From Ancylomarina sp. DW003 (GTDB taxonomy: Bacteria; Bacteroidota; Bacteroidia; Bacteroidales; Marinifilaceae), in NCBI RefSeq assembly GCF_029029505.1, contig NZ_JAKJSD010000011.1:62001-126000 (forward strand): a stretch of DNA of 64,000 bases. The letters are read 5' to 3'. Numbering within the stretch: position 1 is the stretch's first letter; every line of letters starts with the position of its first letter. Position numbers and translations under genes: made by a program. Of the stretch, positions 17,133 to 25,030 are shown one piece after another. The notes below the pieces were generated by a model, which made no database searches, was not told the DNA's origin, and saw only the letters and a program-made list of their open reading frames with translations.

Positions 17133-17645
17133 ATGACAAAACTTAAGCAAAATAAAATTCTTGGATTGACACTCTTGTTGTTCTTAATTCCATCCGTTGT
17201 ATTTGCAAATGCAGGCTCACCGATGATGTGGTTTGGTCTTCTCCATATACTAATATTGAATGCTTTTATTGGAATTATTGAAAGTGCTATAATTAAGAAG
17301 TTTGGATTTAAAAATAAGGATTGGAAGATAATAATTGGTAATTATGTATCAATGCTCATTGGACTTTATTATGTAGCGCCATATTTTTCAAAAGCATTCG
17401 GGAATAATGACTTTTGGGGTGGACAGACACGTTACGGTCATTATGATCTGAATGGTTTCGTTGCAGGAATGATAATTTCATACTTTGCAACTCTCATTAT
17501 TGAATATCCTTTCTCTTACTGGGCGCTAAAGAACAAGGAGAAAATACAAAAATTTACAAAAGCATTTCTGATTGCCAATACAATTACAAACGTTGTGATG
17601 TTTTTAATTTATTTTTGGATTAATAGTAGTGGTGGACACTGGTAG
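17133..17645 (+). CDS. Hypothetical membrane protein (cassette gene)
   Basis: 170 aa with a cleavable-looking signal (ending VFANAG near residue 28) and further membrane helices at about 33-52, 66-85, 108-127 and 142-163. NAGSPMMWFG after the signal and GGHW at the C-terminus are distinctive, but I cannot name the family. The gene occupies a unit bounded by TTACCTAC (17116) and GTAGGTAA (17657), perfectly complementary arms expected for one mobile cassette. Confidence 0.6.
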   Translation: MTKLKQNKILGLTLLLFLIPSVVFANAGSPMMWFGLLHILILNAFIGIIESAIIKKFGFKNKDWKIIIGNYVSMLIGLYYVAPYFSKAFGNNDFWGGQTRYGHYDLNGFVAGMIISYFATLIIEYPFSYWALKNKEKIQKFTKAFLIANTITNVVMFLIYFWINSSGGHW

Positions 17646-17656
17646 TTGAAAAGCCA

Positions 17657-17790
17657 GTAGGTAACAAAAGCTTAATTTCATGGGCGCTAACGAGTAACCT
17701 GAGAGCTTAGTTCAATTTACAAACACCAGCAAGCCAATACAATTGGTTTGCTTAAAAATATAAACAAAAGAGTATTCGGTTAACAAGCTA
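17657..17790 (+). repeat. attC-like cassette junction J2
   Basis: It starts with GTAGGTAACAAAAGC (17657-17671) and ATGGGCG (17680-17686). Next comes a block, 17701-17768, with the hairpin AGCAAGCC / GGTTTGCT. Both the left end and the hairpin block recur at 20826-20936 with about 70% identity by eye. The first 8 bases are complementary to the start of the preceding cassette. Confidence 0.55.
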
Positions 17791-17827
17791 CATAGTGTAA
17801 ACCATGTGACTTGTATAAACTGCAAAC

Positions 17828-17853
17828 TATCTCCCTGTCATACAGGTAGATAC
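17828..17853 (+). promoter_or_regulatory. Hairpin just upstream of the AraC-family gene
   Basis: TATCT-CCCTGT / ACAGG-TAGATA, a nearly perfect stem about 20 bp before the ATG at 17875. It could be an operator for autoregulation or part of the cassette junction. Confidence 0.35.
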
Positions 17854-17874
17854 TGAGTGAAACATTATAACAAT

Positions 17875-18657
17875 ATGCTTGAATTTATTGAACCAACAGG
17901 AATATTGAAAAAGTACATTAAGAACTATTACATTGTTGAAATCAACAATTCAATGGATTTTATACCTTCTGAACGAGTTTTCCCTCACGGGAATATAACT
18001 TTAGTTTTTCACTATGGTCCACCTTCAAAATTTAAAGAAATAAATTCAAGTGAATATATTGAATCAAATCTGGTAATTTGTGGACAACAATCCAGTTATT
18101 ATGACTTGTCATTATCTGGAAAGACAGGCATGATTCTTATCGTCTTTAAACCACATGGAGTTGAACCTTTCTTTAATTTGCCAATTAATGAATTACTAAA
18201 CCAAAATCTTCCGCTGATTGATTTGATTAAAAATGAAGCCGCCGTTTTAGAAGACCAATTGTTTAATTTCAAAAATAACAAACAAAGAATCTCATATTTA
18301 GAAAACTTTCTACTTAAGAGAATGATCATTAATAAGGATTTTGAAAGAGTTGAACAAGCTATAAAAATAATTGAGAGTTCTAAAGGACAGATAAAAACTC
18401 AGGTCATAGCAGAAGAAGTATGCTTAGGCATAAAACAATTTGAAAGAATTTTTTCTAGACATGTTGGCTTAAATCCAAAGAAATTTACAAGCATAGTTAG
18501 GTTTCAGAATGTAATACAAATGAAAATGAATGATAAAAATGCAAATATGTATCAATTAGCATTTGACAATGGTTATTATGACCAGTCGCATTTTATCTAT
18601 GACTTTAAAAACTTAACAGGTCAAACGCCACGAGATTTCTTTCTTGACAGGAAATAA
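17875..18657 (+). CDS. AraC-family transcriptional regulator (DUF6597-type sensor domain)
   Basis: 260 aa from the ATG at 17875 (a GTG at 17857 would add six residues). The N-terminal domain opens with EFIEPTGILKKYIKNYY and has the HGNITLVFHYG segment, typical of the DUF6597 ligand-sensing domain. The C-terminal 100 residues hold two AraC helix-turn-helix motifs. The second contains YYDQSHFIYDFKNLTGQTP, matching the family signature. No signal or membrane segment. It may control the downstream AlkD-like and DUF3795 genes, but only the proximity supports that. Confidence 0.88.
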   Translation: MLEFIEPTGILKKYIKNYYIVEINNSMDFIPSERVFPHGNITLVFHYGPPSKFKEINSSEYIESNLVICGQQSSYYDLSLSGKTGMILIVFKPHGVEPFFNLPINELLNQNLPLIDLIKNEAAVLEDQLFNFKNNKQRISYLENFLLKRMIINKDFERVEQAIKIIESSKGQIKTQVIAEEVCLGIKQFERIFSRHVGLNPKKFTSIVRFQNVIQMKMNDKNANMYQLAFDNGYYDQSHFIYDFKNLTGQTPRDFFLDRK

Positions 18658-18723
18658 AGACTATTTTTTACAATTTTTTAAACTGGGTGCATATTACTTT
18701 TGTCTGATAAATATTAGAATATT

Positions 18724-19449
18724 ATGGAAAATATTGAATTAAAACATAAAGAAGTAGTAAATTTTTACACAAAAAACGCAGATGAAAATGTAGTTAAAAA
18801 ACTATCAAGATATTTCAAAGAGGGCTTAGATGCTTATGGCATTGACAAAGATCAATCAGTGGCTCAAAGAAAAAAATGGCTTTCAGAATGGGAAAATGAT
18901 ATGACCATTGAAGATTACCTGGATTTTGGAGATATACTTGTGTCAACCGGTAAATACGAAGAAGCACATTGTGCTACCGAGTTTATAATATCGAAAAAAG
19001 ATGAATTCACACCTGATACGTTTGATAGAATTGGAAAATGGCTAGAAAATGGAATTCAAAACTGGGCAAATACAGATGTATTATGCATGTTAGTATTATG
19101 TGAGTTTGTTTTTAGTGATATTATAAAACCTAAAGACTTTATAAGTTGGACTACTTCTGAGTCAAAATGGAAAAGAAGAGCTGTTCCTGTAACATTTGTT
19201 GAAACGTATAAAAAAGGACATAAACCAGAACCAATACTCTCTGTAATCGAACATTTAATGGAAGATAAAGAAGAAGATGTTCAAAAAGGATTAGGTACAC
19301 TTCTTAGAGAAATTTGGAAAAAACAACCAGAAATAGCAGAAGAATTTCTTTTAAAATGGAAAGATAAATGTGGACGGAAAATTATTCATTATGCGACTGA
19401 AAAAATGAATAAAGAAAGTAAAGCAAAATATAAAAAGACTAAAAAATAG
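18724..19449 (+). CDS. DNA alkylation repair (AlkD-like) HEAT-repeat protein
   Basis: 241 aa, all helical, soluble. The second half contains RRAVPVTFVETYKKG, EPILSVIEHLMEDKEEDVQKGLGTLLREIW and a C-terminal ATEKM segment, the arrangement of the AlkD-like HEAT-repeat glycosylases. These remove N3/N7-alkylated purines. The usual catalytic region (KWxRR) is visible as SKWKRRAVPV. Five bases separate it from the next ORF, so the two are cotranscribed. Confidence 0.75.
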   Translation: MENIELKHKEVVNFYTKNADENVVKKLSRYFKEGLDAYGIDKDQSVAQRKKWLSEWENDMTIEDYLDFGDILVSTGKYEEAHCATEFIISKKDEFTPDTFDRIGKWLENGIQNWANTDVLCMLVLCEFVFSDIIKPKDFISWTTSESKWKRRAVPVTFVETYKKGHKPEPILSVIEHLMEDKEEDVQKGLGTLLREIWKKQPEIAEEFLLKWKDKCGRKIIHYATEKMNKESKAKYKKTKK

Positions 19450-19454
19450 AAACA

Positions 19455-19814
19455 ATGGAGCAAACAAAAATTGACCTGGTTTCCTATTGTGGTTTTTACT
19501 GTGGAGCATGTCCAAAATATACAAAAGGACAATGTGAAGGATGTAAAGATGACACCCCTAAATGTGCAGTTGGATACAAATCCTGTCAGGTAAGACCATG
19601 CTGCATTGAGAATAGATTTAATTCATGTGCAGACTGCAATAAATTTGAATCAGTTAAGGATTGTAAATTATATAATCCATTTATGATACGATTTGGACAA
19701 TTTATTACACGGACAAATCGGAGATTGGGAATTGAAATGATACAAGAAAAAGGAGAAGTTGAATTTGTGAGTTTTATGTCTGACAAGAATTGGGTAACGA
19801 TGAAAAATAAATAA
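19455..19814 (+). CDS. DUF3795 cysteine-rich protein
   Basis: 119 aa with 13 cysteines. It begins LVSYCGFYCGACPKYTKGQC followed by CEGCKDDTPKC and CCIENRFNSCADC, the DUF3795 pattern. The family is thought to bind metal or an Fe-S cluster; the function is unknown. It is cotranscribed with the AlkD-like gene and followed immediately by an attC-like spacer. Family members occur often in bacterial accessory regions. Confidence 0.85.
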   Translation: MEQTKIDLVSYCGFYCGACPKYTKGQCEGCKDDTPKCAVGYKSCQVRPCCIENRFNSCADCNKFESVKDCKLYNPFMIRFGQFITRTNRRLGIEMIQEKGEVEFVSFMSDKNWVTMKNK

Positions 19815-19815
19815 A

Positions 19816-20016
19816 GCCCGGCACATAACAAAGTATCATATGTAATGCGGGTTTCAGCGATTTTCTGTGCTGCGGCTCGTTGTTGCAACACCGCCAATTC
19901 GTCTTCGACGATTGACGGAAAATTTGAGATATCGGATAAACGAATTGTCTCCGTGCGTAATTGAAAGTTTCGTACTTTTAATCCCACACTCCACATAGAC
20001 CAACCGTTGTACGCAA
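19816..20016 (+). repeat. attC-like cassette junction J3
   Basis: The left arm GGCACATAACAAAGTATC is followed by ATGTAATGCGGG (to about 19850). A long middle follows, and the right end is CACACTCCACATAGACCAACCG|TTGTACGC (about 19985-20016). The left end matches the one at 24350-24385 (AACAAAAGCGATACATCATGCGGGC). The right end matches 23739-23759. No credible gene lies inside. Confidence 0.55.
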
Positions 20017-20029
20017 GCACACTGCTAAA

Positions 20030-20863
20030 ATGAAAATTACAATCATATTAATATTAGCTGTACTTATTTCGAACCTGAACCTCAATGGACAAACTCGAAT
20101 TATTTCTGGGCGAGTGATTTCTGAGCATTTAGAATCACTACCAGGGTTAGATATTGAAAACTCTGATAATGTATTCCTTGGAAAAACAGATATGGATGGT
20201 CGGTTTAAAATTAGCATTCCACAAGAAACTGACAGTCTGCTGTTTCGATACATAGGTATGGAGTGGACTGACATTAGGTTGAAGAAAGATTGTGATACAG
20301 TTGAAGTTGTAATGATGTACGCTGGAACTTATGATTTTATGTCTTCTAAGAAAATTGATAGATTTCGTAAGAAAAGATTTGACAATGTACTTAATCTTCA
20401 CTCTGAAGCTGTGAAAAATGGACTTTTCGAAAAATTCAATATCTGCTACGGTAGAGATTTTGAAGTACATAAGTCAAGTTTGGACAGAATTGCTAGAGAA
20501 TTAAAAGAATTCAGAAAAGCGAATATAAATGAATTTAAAGCTTTAAAAAAAGGAGATATTGTAAAAATACCATTTGGATTAGATTCATCAAAGAAAAGGA
20601 TAAGTACTCATTATTCACCATGTGAAAACTGTACAGAAGAAGATTATGATTACGTAATTAAAGGGGAGATTATTAATAAGCGCAGAAGAAAGTTAACTCT
20701 CGAAATTAAGATTACAGAAATGCAGCATTATGATTCTTTGGAATATAGAGGACAGGTTTTAAGTCTTAGCAATGATTTTGAATATGAGATGAAATTTTTT
20801 GAAGTGATAATTGATAAATACGGTTGCCAACAAAAGCTTAACTTTATGGGTGGTGATGATTAG
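20030..20863 (+). CDS. Secreted CarboxypepD_reg-like domain protein (cassette gene)
   Basis: 277 aa with a signal peptide (cleavage near LNGQ, residue about 23). Next is a carboxypeptidase-regulatory-like beta-sandwich (TRIISGRVIS ... GKTDMDGRFKISIPQETDSLLFRYIGMEW, residues about 24-85), common in Bacteroidota as an extracellular structural domain. The C-terminal two thirds are charged, with a CENC pair near residue 203, and match no family I know. The last about 13 residues are encoded by the left arm of an attC-like site (GCCAACAAAAGC at 20826), so the natural C-terminus may have been replaced. Confidence 0.65.
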   Translation: MKITIILILAVLISNLNLNGQTRIISGRVISEHLESLPGLDIENSDNVFLGKTDMDGRFKISIPQETDSLLFRYIGMEWTDIRLKKDCDTVEVVMMYAGTYDFMSSKKIDRFRKKRFDNVLNLHSEAVKNGLFEKFNICYGRDFEVHKSSLDRIARELKEFRKANINEFKALKKGDIVKIPFGLDSSKKRISTHYSPCENCTEEDYDYVIKGEIINKRRRKLTLEIKITEMQHYDSLEYRGQVLSLSNDFEYEMKFFEVIIDKYGCQQKLNFMGGDD

Positions 20864-21014
20864 CTTGAGAATTTAGTACAAGAATAAACATCAGCAAGCC
20901 TTATAAATTTGTCTTGCTCAAAATATAAATAAATTTATGCAGCTTGCTTACTTGGCGGTTTGAAAGGAAAGTTCTTCGAAATCGCCCACGCAACTTAGCA
21001 AGACCTTATGTGGC
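20826..21014 (+). repeat. attC-like cassette junction J4
   Basis: Left arm GCCAACAAAAGCTTAAC ... TATGGG at 20826-20850. A hairpin block with AGCAAG / CTTGCT follows at 20892-20919. Then come the conserved hairpin GGCGGTTT (20954-20961) / AAATCGCC (20979-20986), CCACGCAACTTAGCAAG and the right arm TTATGTGGC (21006-21014). The last 60 bases match the last 60 bases of J1, and the first 110 match J2. Confidence 0.55.
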
Positions 21015-21056
21015 TTTTTGACCAAAACATTCAACATCTAGAAATATAAACACAAT

Positions 21057-22337
21057 ATGCTAAAAAAAACAGTAGCAATAATAATTATGGGATTTGCTAT
21101 CCTATCGTGCAAAGATGCTCAAAAATCGCCAAATTCAAATAAAACGGAGATTGCAATCCAAAAACCTTCTTTTGTTTCCGAAATGAACAAAATAACAGAA
21201 GAAAAGAGTATTGATGAAGCTATGGTTTGGTTTCAAGCAAACAAGGGTTTGAATAAATATGGATACGATGAATCGGAATTAAACCAACTTGGTTATAACT
21301 TGCTTTATGAACTTAAAAGGCCAGAGGACGCCATAAAAGTTTTTCGGTTATCTGTAACCAAATTTCCAAATTCCGCAAACGCTTATGACAGTTTTGCAGA
21401 AGCATATTTAACAAATGGAGATTACGATTTATCTATAGAAAATTACAGAAAATCAATAAAATTAGGCAATACCGTTCAGTTTCATCTATTGGGATTTTTA
21501 CAATCCAAACCGTATTCAGAATCTCAAATCCCTAACGATACCACCAAATTATTTATTACCAAGGGAAATTGGGAAAACGACACGGCTTTTGTTTATGTCC
21601 AAGGTGGACCTGACATAGATTTACAAATAAATGAAAAGGACGCTTTGCATCTAATGCCAAATGCAGACAAACTTTTGAAAATTTATCCTGTTCAATCACA
21701 AATACTTAATCCAGACTTACTCATAACAAATCCAATCTTGACGCCTGAACAAAGTGCAAAAGAAAATTTAATAAGTGCTGAAATTTTGAACAGAACAGTT
21801 TTATATTTAAAAGATAAGGGGAAAAAAGTTTTTTTAATTGGTCATTCTTATGGTTCATCAATATGTTTGGAATACCTGAACTCCAAGAATAATTTAACAG
21901 ACAAAACCGTAATAATGGGATTGGATTTGGATGAAGATATTAGTAGTTGGAATAAATTAAAGACTGGCGAATACATAAGGTGGGAAAATGGAGAAAACCC
22001 TATTTCAAAAACAGTTTTTGCCTGGGTTCCGAATGATTATCCAATAAAAAGTTCATTTGACAGAATTGCTGATAATTTAACTGCTCTTGTCAAAAGCAAT
22101 ATGCAGAAAAATTACACCAAGCTTTTAAAACAAAGTGATTTTGATAAGCTAATTTCAGTTTTTGCTAAAAACGATGAAGCAAATGGTCGAAAATCAAAAA
22201 AGGAAATTGAATTTTTAAAATCAAAAAATGTTACTGCTATTGAAGTAGAAGGAAATCATCATAGTATGTTGACTGCTGAATTTATGAAAAAACTATATGA
22301 AAATCTTATTTCAGGAAAACCATTTAAAACGGAATAA
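21057..22337 (+). CDS. TPR plus alpha/beta-hydrolase lipoprotein (cassette gene)
   Basis: 426 aa with lipobox AILSC (Cys18). Residues about 70-150 contain two TPR-like repeats (PEDAIKVFRLSVTKFPNSAN, NGDYDLSIENYRKSIKLG). From about 170 an alpha/beta-hydrolase fold follows, with an oxyanion segment VYVQGGPD, the nucleophile elbow GHSYGSS and a late histidine in EGNHHSML. The substrate is unknown. The unit is bounded by the complementary arms TTATGTGGC (21006) and GCCACATAA (22342), as expected for a single cassette. Confidence 0.75.
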   Translation: MLKKTVAIIIMGFAILSCKDAQKSPNSNKTEIAIQKPSFVSEMNKITEEKSIDEAMVWFQANKGLNKYGYDESELNQLGYNLLYELKRPEDAIKVFRLSVTKFPNSANAYDSFAEAYLTNGDYDLSIENYRKSIKLGNTVQFHLLGFLQSKPYSESQIPNDTTKLFITKGNWENDTAFVYVQGGPDIDLQINEKDALHLMPNADKLLKIYPVQSQILNPDLLITNPILTPEQSAKENLISAEILNRTVLYLKDKGKKVFLIGHSYGSSICLEYLNSKNNLTDKTVIMGLDLDEDISSWNKLKTGEYIRWENGENPISKTVFAWVPNDYPIKSSFDRIADNLTALVKSNMQKNYTKLLKQSDFDKLISVFAKNDEANGRKSKKEIEFLKSKNVTAIEVEGNHHSMLTAEFMKKLYENLISGKPFKTE

Positions 22338-22341
22338 AAAC

Positions 22342-22357
22342 GCCACATAAAACACCC
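22342..22357 (+). repeat. Right boundary arm of the hydrolase cassette (J5)
   Basis: GCCACATAA at 22342-22350 is the exact reverse complement of TTATGTGGC at 21006-21014. The TAACAAA core is altered (TAAAACA) and no long palindrome follows, so the site is probably decayed. Confidence 0.45.
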
Positions 22358-22396
22358 CATCATTACAAAAACAAACCCTACAGTAAAGATTAAATT

Positions 22397-22972
22397 GTGA
22401 AAAATGAGATATTAAAATACCTTTCGAAATACACTGTAATTACTAAAGAAATAGAAAAAGCCATTTCTGAAAGCTTGTCTATTAAAAGCTTCAAAAAAGG
22501 AACTATCCTACTTAATGAAGGAGATATTTCGACAGAGTGTTATTTTATATTAAACGGATGTATTAGAAGCTATTTCCTAAAAGATGGAGAAGAAAAAACC
22601 ATAGAGTTTTATACTGAAGAGCAATCCATTGTACCTCCAAGTTATGGAACATCAAAACCGTCAGATTCTTGTCTGGAATGTTTAGAAGATGTCGTTGTGA
22701 GTATAGGCAATCCAGAATTAGAAAATGAAACATTTCAAAAGTATCCGCAATTAGAATCCTTATCCAGAGTAATTGCTGAAACAGTAATCGCTCGACAACA
22801 GAAATCATTTACTCAATTTAAGACCTCTACTCCCGAGGAACGATACTTAAATTTGATCAAAACCAGACCTGATCTATACCAAAGAGTTCCTCAACACCAA
22901 ATAGCCAGCTATTTAGGCATCAAACCAGAATCATTAAGCCGAATTAGAAAAAGAATCATGACCAAAAAGTGA
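22397..22972 (+). CDS. Crp/Fnr-family transcriptional regulator
   Basis: 191 aa from a GTG start. A cyclic-nucleotide-binding-like beta-roll (residues about 28-115, with GTILLNEGDISTECYFILNGCIRSY) is followed by a C-terminal helix-turn-helix (HQIASYLGIKPESLSRIRKRI). The PSYG segment replaces the cAMP-binding RGEL(A) motif, and no N-terminal Fe-S cysteines are present. It is therefore the ligand-unknown type common in Bacteroidota, neither true Crp nor Fnr. It follows the hydrolase gene by 59 bp. Confidence 0.88.
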   Translation: MKNEILKYLSKYTVITKEIEKAISESLSIKSFKKGTILLNEGDISTECYFILNGCIRSYFLKDGEEKTIEFYTEEQSIVPPSYGTSKPSDSCLECLEDVVVSIGNPELENETFQKYPQLESLSRVIAETVIARQQKSFTQFKTSTPEERYLNLIKTRPDLYQRVPQHQIASYLGIKPESLSRIRKRIMTKK

Positions 22973-23024
22973 TTACTTAACCTAAGTCAATGGATGTAAA
23001 TGCATTGCTTTCTACATTTGGAAT

Positions 23025-23774
23025 ATGAGAATCTTGAATAAACAAATTTCAAAAATTGCAGGTGTTTTAATCATTCTGGGAATAATTTCAGGAATTTTAA
23101 GTATTGTTCCTTCTGTTGAAAACACTAAATTCCTTGAGGATATTTACCCAAATAAAGATCAAGTTTTAACTGCTGCAATTTTTCAGTTTTTATTAGTTCC
23201 TATCTATGTTGGCTTCTCGCTTCTACTCTACCCAATACTCAGACAGTATAATAAATCGCTTTCAATCGGATTTGTGGGGTTTCGATTTGTGTCAGCTACA
23301 TTTCAGCTAATCGGTATAATATTACTACCAGTATTTGTCCTCTTAAGTCAAAAATATTCAATAACAAATTCCTCAGATATAACGATTTATGAAACATCGG
23401 GAGATATGTTAAAATTGTTTCGTGATTTGAGTAATCATTTGGGAGTGATATTAGCAACGGGATTAGGTAACATACTTTTTTATCTAATTCTATACAGAGA
23501 AAAACTCATCCCAATATGGCTTTCGATTTGGGGTTTTTTAGGAAGCATATTTATAATGGTAGCCAGTTTCTTAATCATATTTCAATTAATTGAAGTAATT
23601 TCAACAGAATATGCATTAATGTCAATTCCGCTTGTAGGACAAGAAATAGTATTAGCAATATGGCTACTGACAAGAGGATTGACTGTAAAAACAAATACAC
23701 AACGTTCAATGTATAGTGTATATCCTTCGGGATACGCACACTACCCAAACCGTTGGCAGCAATTAAAGAAATGA
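23025..23774 (+). CDS. DUF4386 membrane protein with altered C-terminus
   Basis: 249 aa with six membrane helices (about residues 10-28, 48-70, 80-105, 140-158, 165-190, 205-222), characteristic of DUF4386. Its function is unknown. The family normally ends shortly after the last helix (here LTRGLT). The last about 20 codons run through the attC-like hairpin at 23714-23746 and overlap the next gene by 4 bp. The native stop was apparently lost by cassette joining. Confidence 0.78.
   Translation: MRILNKQISKIAGVLIILGIISGILSIVPSVENTKFLEDIYPNKDQVLTAAIFQFLLVPIYVGFSLLLYPILRQYNKSLSIGFVGFRFVSATFQLIGIILLPVFVLLSQKYSITNSSDITIYETSGDMLKLFRDLSNHLGVILATGLGNILFYLILYREKLIPIWLSIWGFLGSIFIMVASFLIIFQLIEVISTEYALMSIPLVGQEIVLAIWLLTRGLTVKTNTQRSMYSVYPSGYAHYPNRWQQLKK
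23697..23759 (+). repeat. attC-like cassette junction J6 (short)
   Basis: An imperfect hairpin TAGTGT-ATATCC-TTC-GGGATACG-CACACTA at about 23714-23743. It is followed by CCCAAACCG and the cassette arm GTTGGCAG (23752-23759). The right half matches the end of J3. Confidence 0.5.
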
Positions 23775-24343
23775 ACGAAATATCAACTCAATACTTTGTT
23801 GACAGAAAAGAATGGAGAAAGTGGCTCGAAACAAATTTTGAGGCCAAAGATGATATTTGGTTAGAATATCCATTAAAGAAGACAGGTAAGGAACGTATTT
23901 TGTATAATGATGCGGTTGAAGAAGCCCTCTGTTTTGGATGGATTGACAGTACTCTTAAATCATTGAACGAAGAGACTACTATTCAAAGGTTTTGTAAACG
24001 AAGAAAAAACTCGACTTTCTCACAGCCAAACATAGAACGCTTGAAGTGGCTCTTTGAGAACAACTTGATTCACAAGTCAATTGAGAACAACGTTTTAAAA
24101 ACAATTCAACAAGAATTCGTTTTTCCGAAAGACATAATAAAGTACTTAAAGTCGGAAAAAGCTGTTTGGCAGAATTATCAAAATTTTTCAGAATCATACA
24201 AACGAATCAGAATTGCATACATTGCCTGTGTAAGAAAAAGACCTGATGAATTTAATAAACGCTTGAAAAACTTCATTGAAAAGACGAAAGAAAATAAGCT
24301 GATTAAAGGCTTTGGTGGAATTGACAAGTACTATGAGAAATAG
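23771..24343 (+). CDS. YdeI/OmdA-family protein (cassette gene)
   Basis: 190 aa from the ATG at 23771, the usual length of this family. It shows DIWLEYPLKKTGKERI, the hallmark EEALCFGWIDSTLK and the FCKRRKNSTFSQPNIERLKWL segment. Homologues are called bacteriocin-protection or YdeI/OmpD-associated proteins. The biochemical role is unknown. The gene lies between the complementary arms GTTGGCAG (23752) and CTGCCAAC (24350), the clearest one-gene cassette of the array. Confidence 0.88.
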   Translation: MNEISTQYFVDRKEWRKWLETNFEAKDDIWLEYPLKKTGKERILYNDAVEEALCFGWIDSTLKSLNEETTIQRFCKRRKNSTFSQPNIERLKWLFENNLIHKSIENNVLKTIQQEFVFPKDIIKYLKSEKAVWQNYQNFSESYKRIRIAYIACVRKRPDEFNKRLKNFIEKTKENKLIKGFGGIDKYYEK

Positions 24344-24349
24344 AAAGTA

Positions 24350-24400
24350 CTGCCAACAAAAGCGATACATCATGCGGGCTCACGTGCAAATTTTAAAAAA
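24350..24400 (+). repeat. attC-like cassette junction J7
   Basis: CTGCCAACAAAAGC (24350-24363) followed by GATACATCATGCGGGCTCACGTGC. It matches the left end of J3. The next gene starts 10 bp after it, so only the left half of the site is present or the site is short. Confidence 0.5.
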
Positions 24401-24410
24401 CAACTTAGAC

Positions 24411-24953
24411 ATGGAAATAGAATCAAAAAGATTAATGTTAAAGGAGATCTCATTAGAAGATTTAAAGAGCATTCACGAACTTTATTCATCACCCGAAGTT
24501 GATAAATTTAATACACTTGGGATACCAAAAGATATTGAAGCAACTAAAAAGTTAATTCAGCCAATGATTGAAGAAAAAACGATAAATCCCAGAAAAGCTT
24601 ATCATTGGAAAATAGTTCTAAAAGATACTGGCGAATTTATTGGTTTGACCGGGTTGTCTTTATCTAATGATAAATTTAAACTGGGAGAAATTTATTACGA
24701 AATATTACCTCGTTTTTGGAAAAAAGGATATGCAACTGAGACTGCGAAAACCGTTATAAAATCAGGTTTTGATAATTTTCAACTTCATAAGATTGAAGCT
24801 GGTGTTGCTACTGGTAATATTGATTCTATTAAAGTCCTTGATAAATTAGGAATGACAAGAGAAGGTTTACGAAGAAAGATACTTCCAATTCGGGGAGAAT
24901 GGATCGATAATTATCATTATGCGATAGTTGAAGACGACCCAAGAGATTATTAA
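24411..24953 (+). CDS. GNAT N-acetyltransferase, RimJ/RimL type
   Basis: 180 aa from the ATG at 24411; the frame is open further upstream through the cassette site. It begins IESKRLMLKEISLED, as RimJ-like enzymes do. The acetyl-CoA binding loop lies in LPRFWKKGYATETAKTVIKSG, and the C-terminal GNIDSIKVLDKLGMTREG motif is typical. It transfers acetyl from acetyl-CoA to a protein or small-molecule amine. GNATs of this class are common cassette cargo. Confidence 0.87.
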   Translation: MEIESKRLMLKEISLEDLKSIHELYSSPEVDKFNTLGIPKDIEATKKLIQPMIEEKTINPRKAYHWKIVLKDTGEFIGLTGLSLSNDKFKLGEIYYEILPRFWKKGYATETAKTVIKSGFDNFQLHKIEAGVATGNIDSIKVLDKLGMTREGLRRKILPIRGEWIDNYHYAIVEDDPRDY

Positions 24954-24959
24954 AAACAT

Positions 24960-25010
24960 TATACAAGCGTTAAGGACACAAAGCATGCTGGCTTTAGTGT
25001 TTCGACCTCT
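24960..25010 (+). repeat. Putative terminal attC-like junction J8
   Basis: TACAAGCGTTAAGG followed by an imperfect hairpin ACACAAAGC-atgctg-GCTTTAGTGT (about 24978-25001). It is the last such spacer before the arcA fragment. Confidence 0.35.
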
Positions 25011-25030
25011 CGTATATTTGTTGCATAAAA

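Noticed and set aside
17828-17853. Hairpin before the AraC gene as a rho-independent terminator
   Set aside because: It has no T-run after it and lies only about 20 bp before the gene start. Operator or junction remnant is more likely.
19586-20020. 144-codon open frame on the - strand across the DUF3795 gene and the following spacer
   Set aside because: It overlaps a real cysteine-rich gene, shows no family features, and its open state comes from the palindromic junction.
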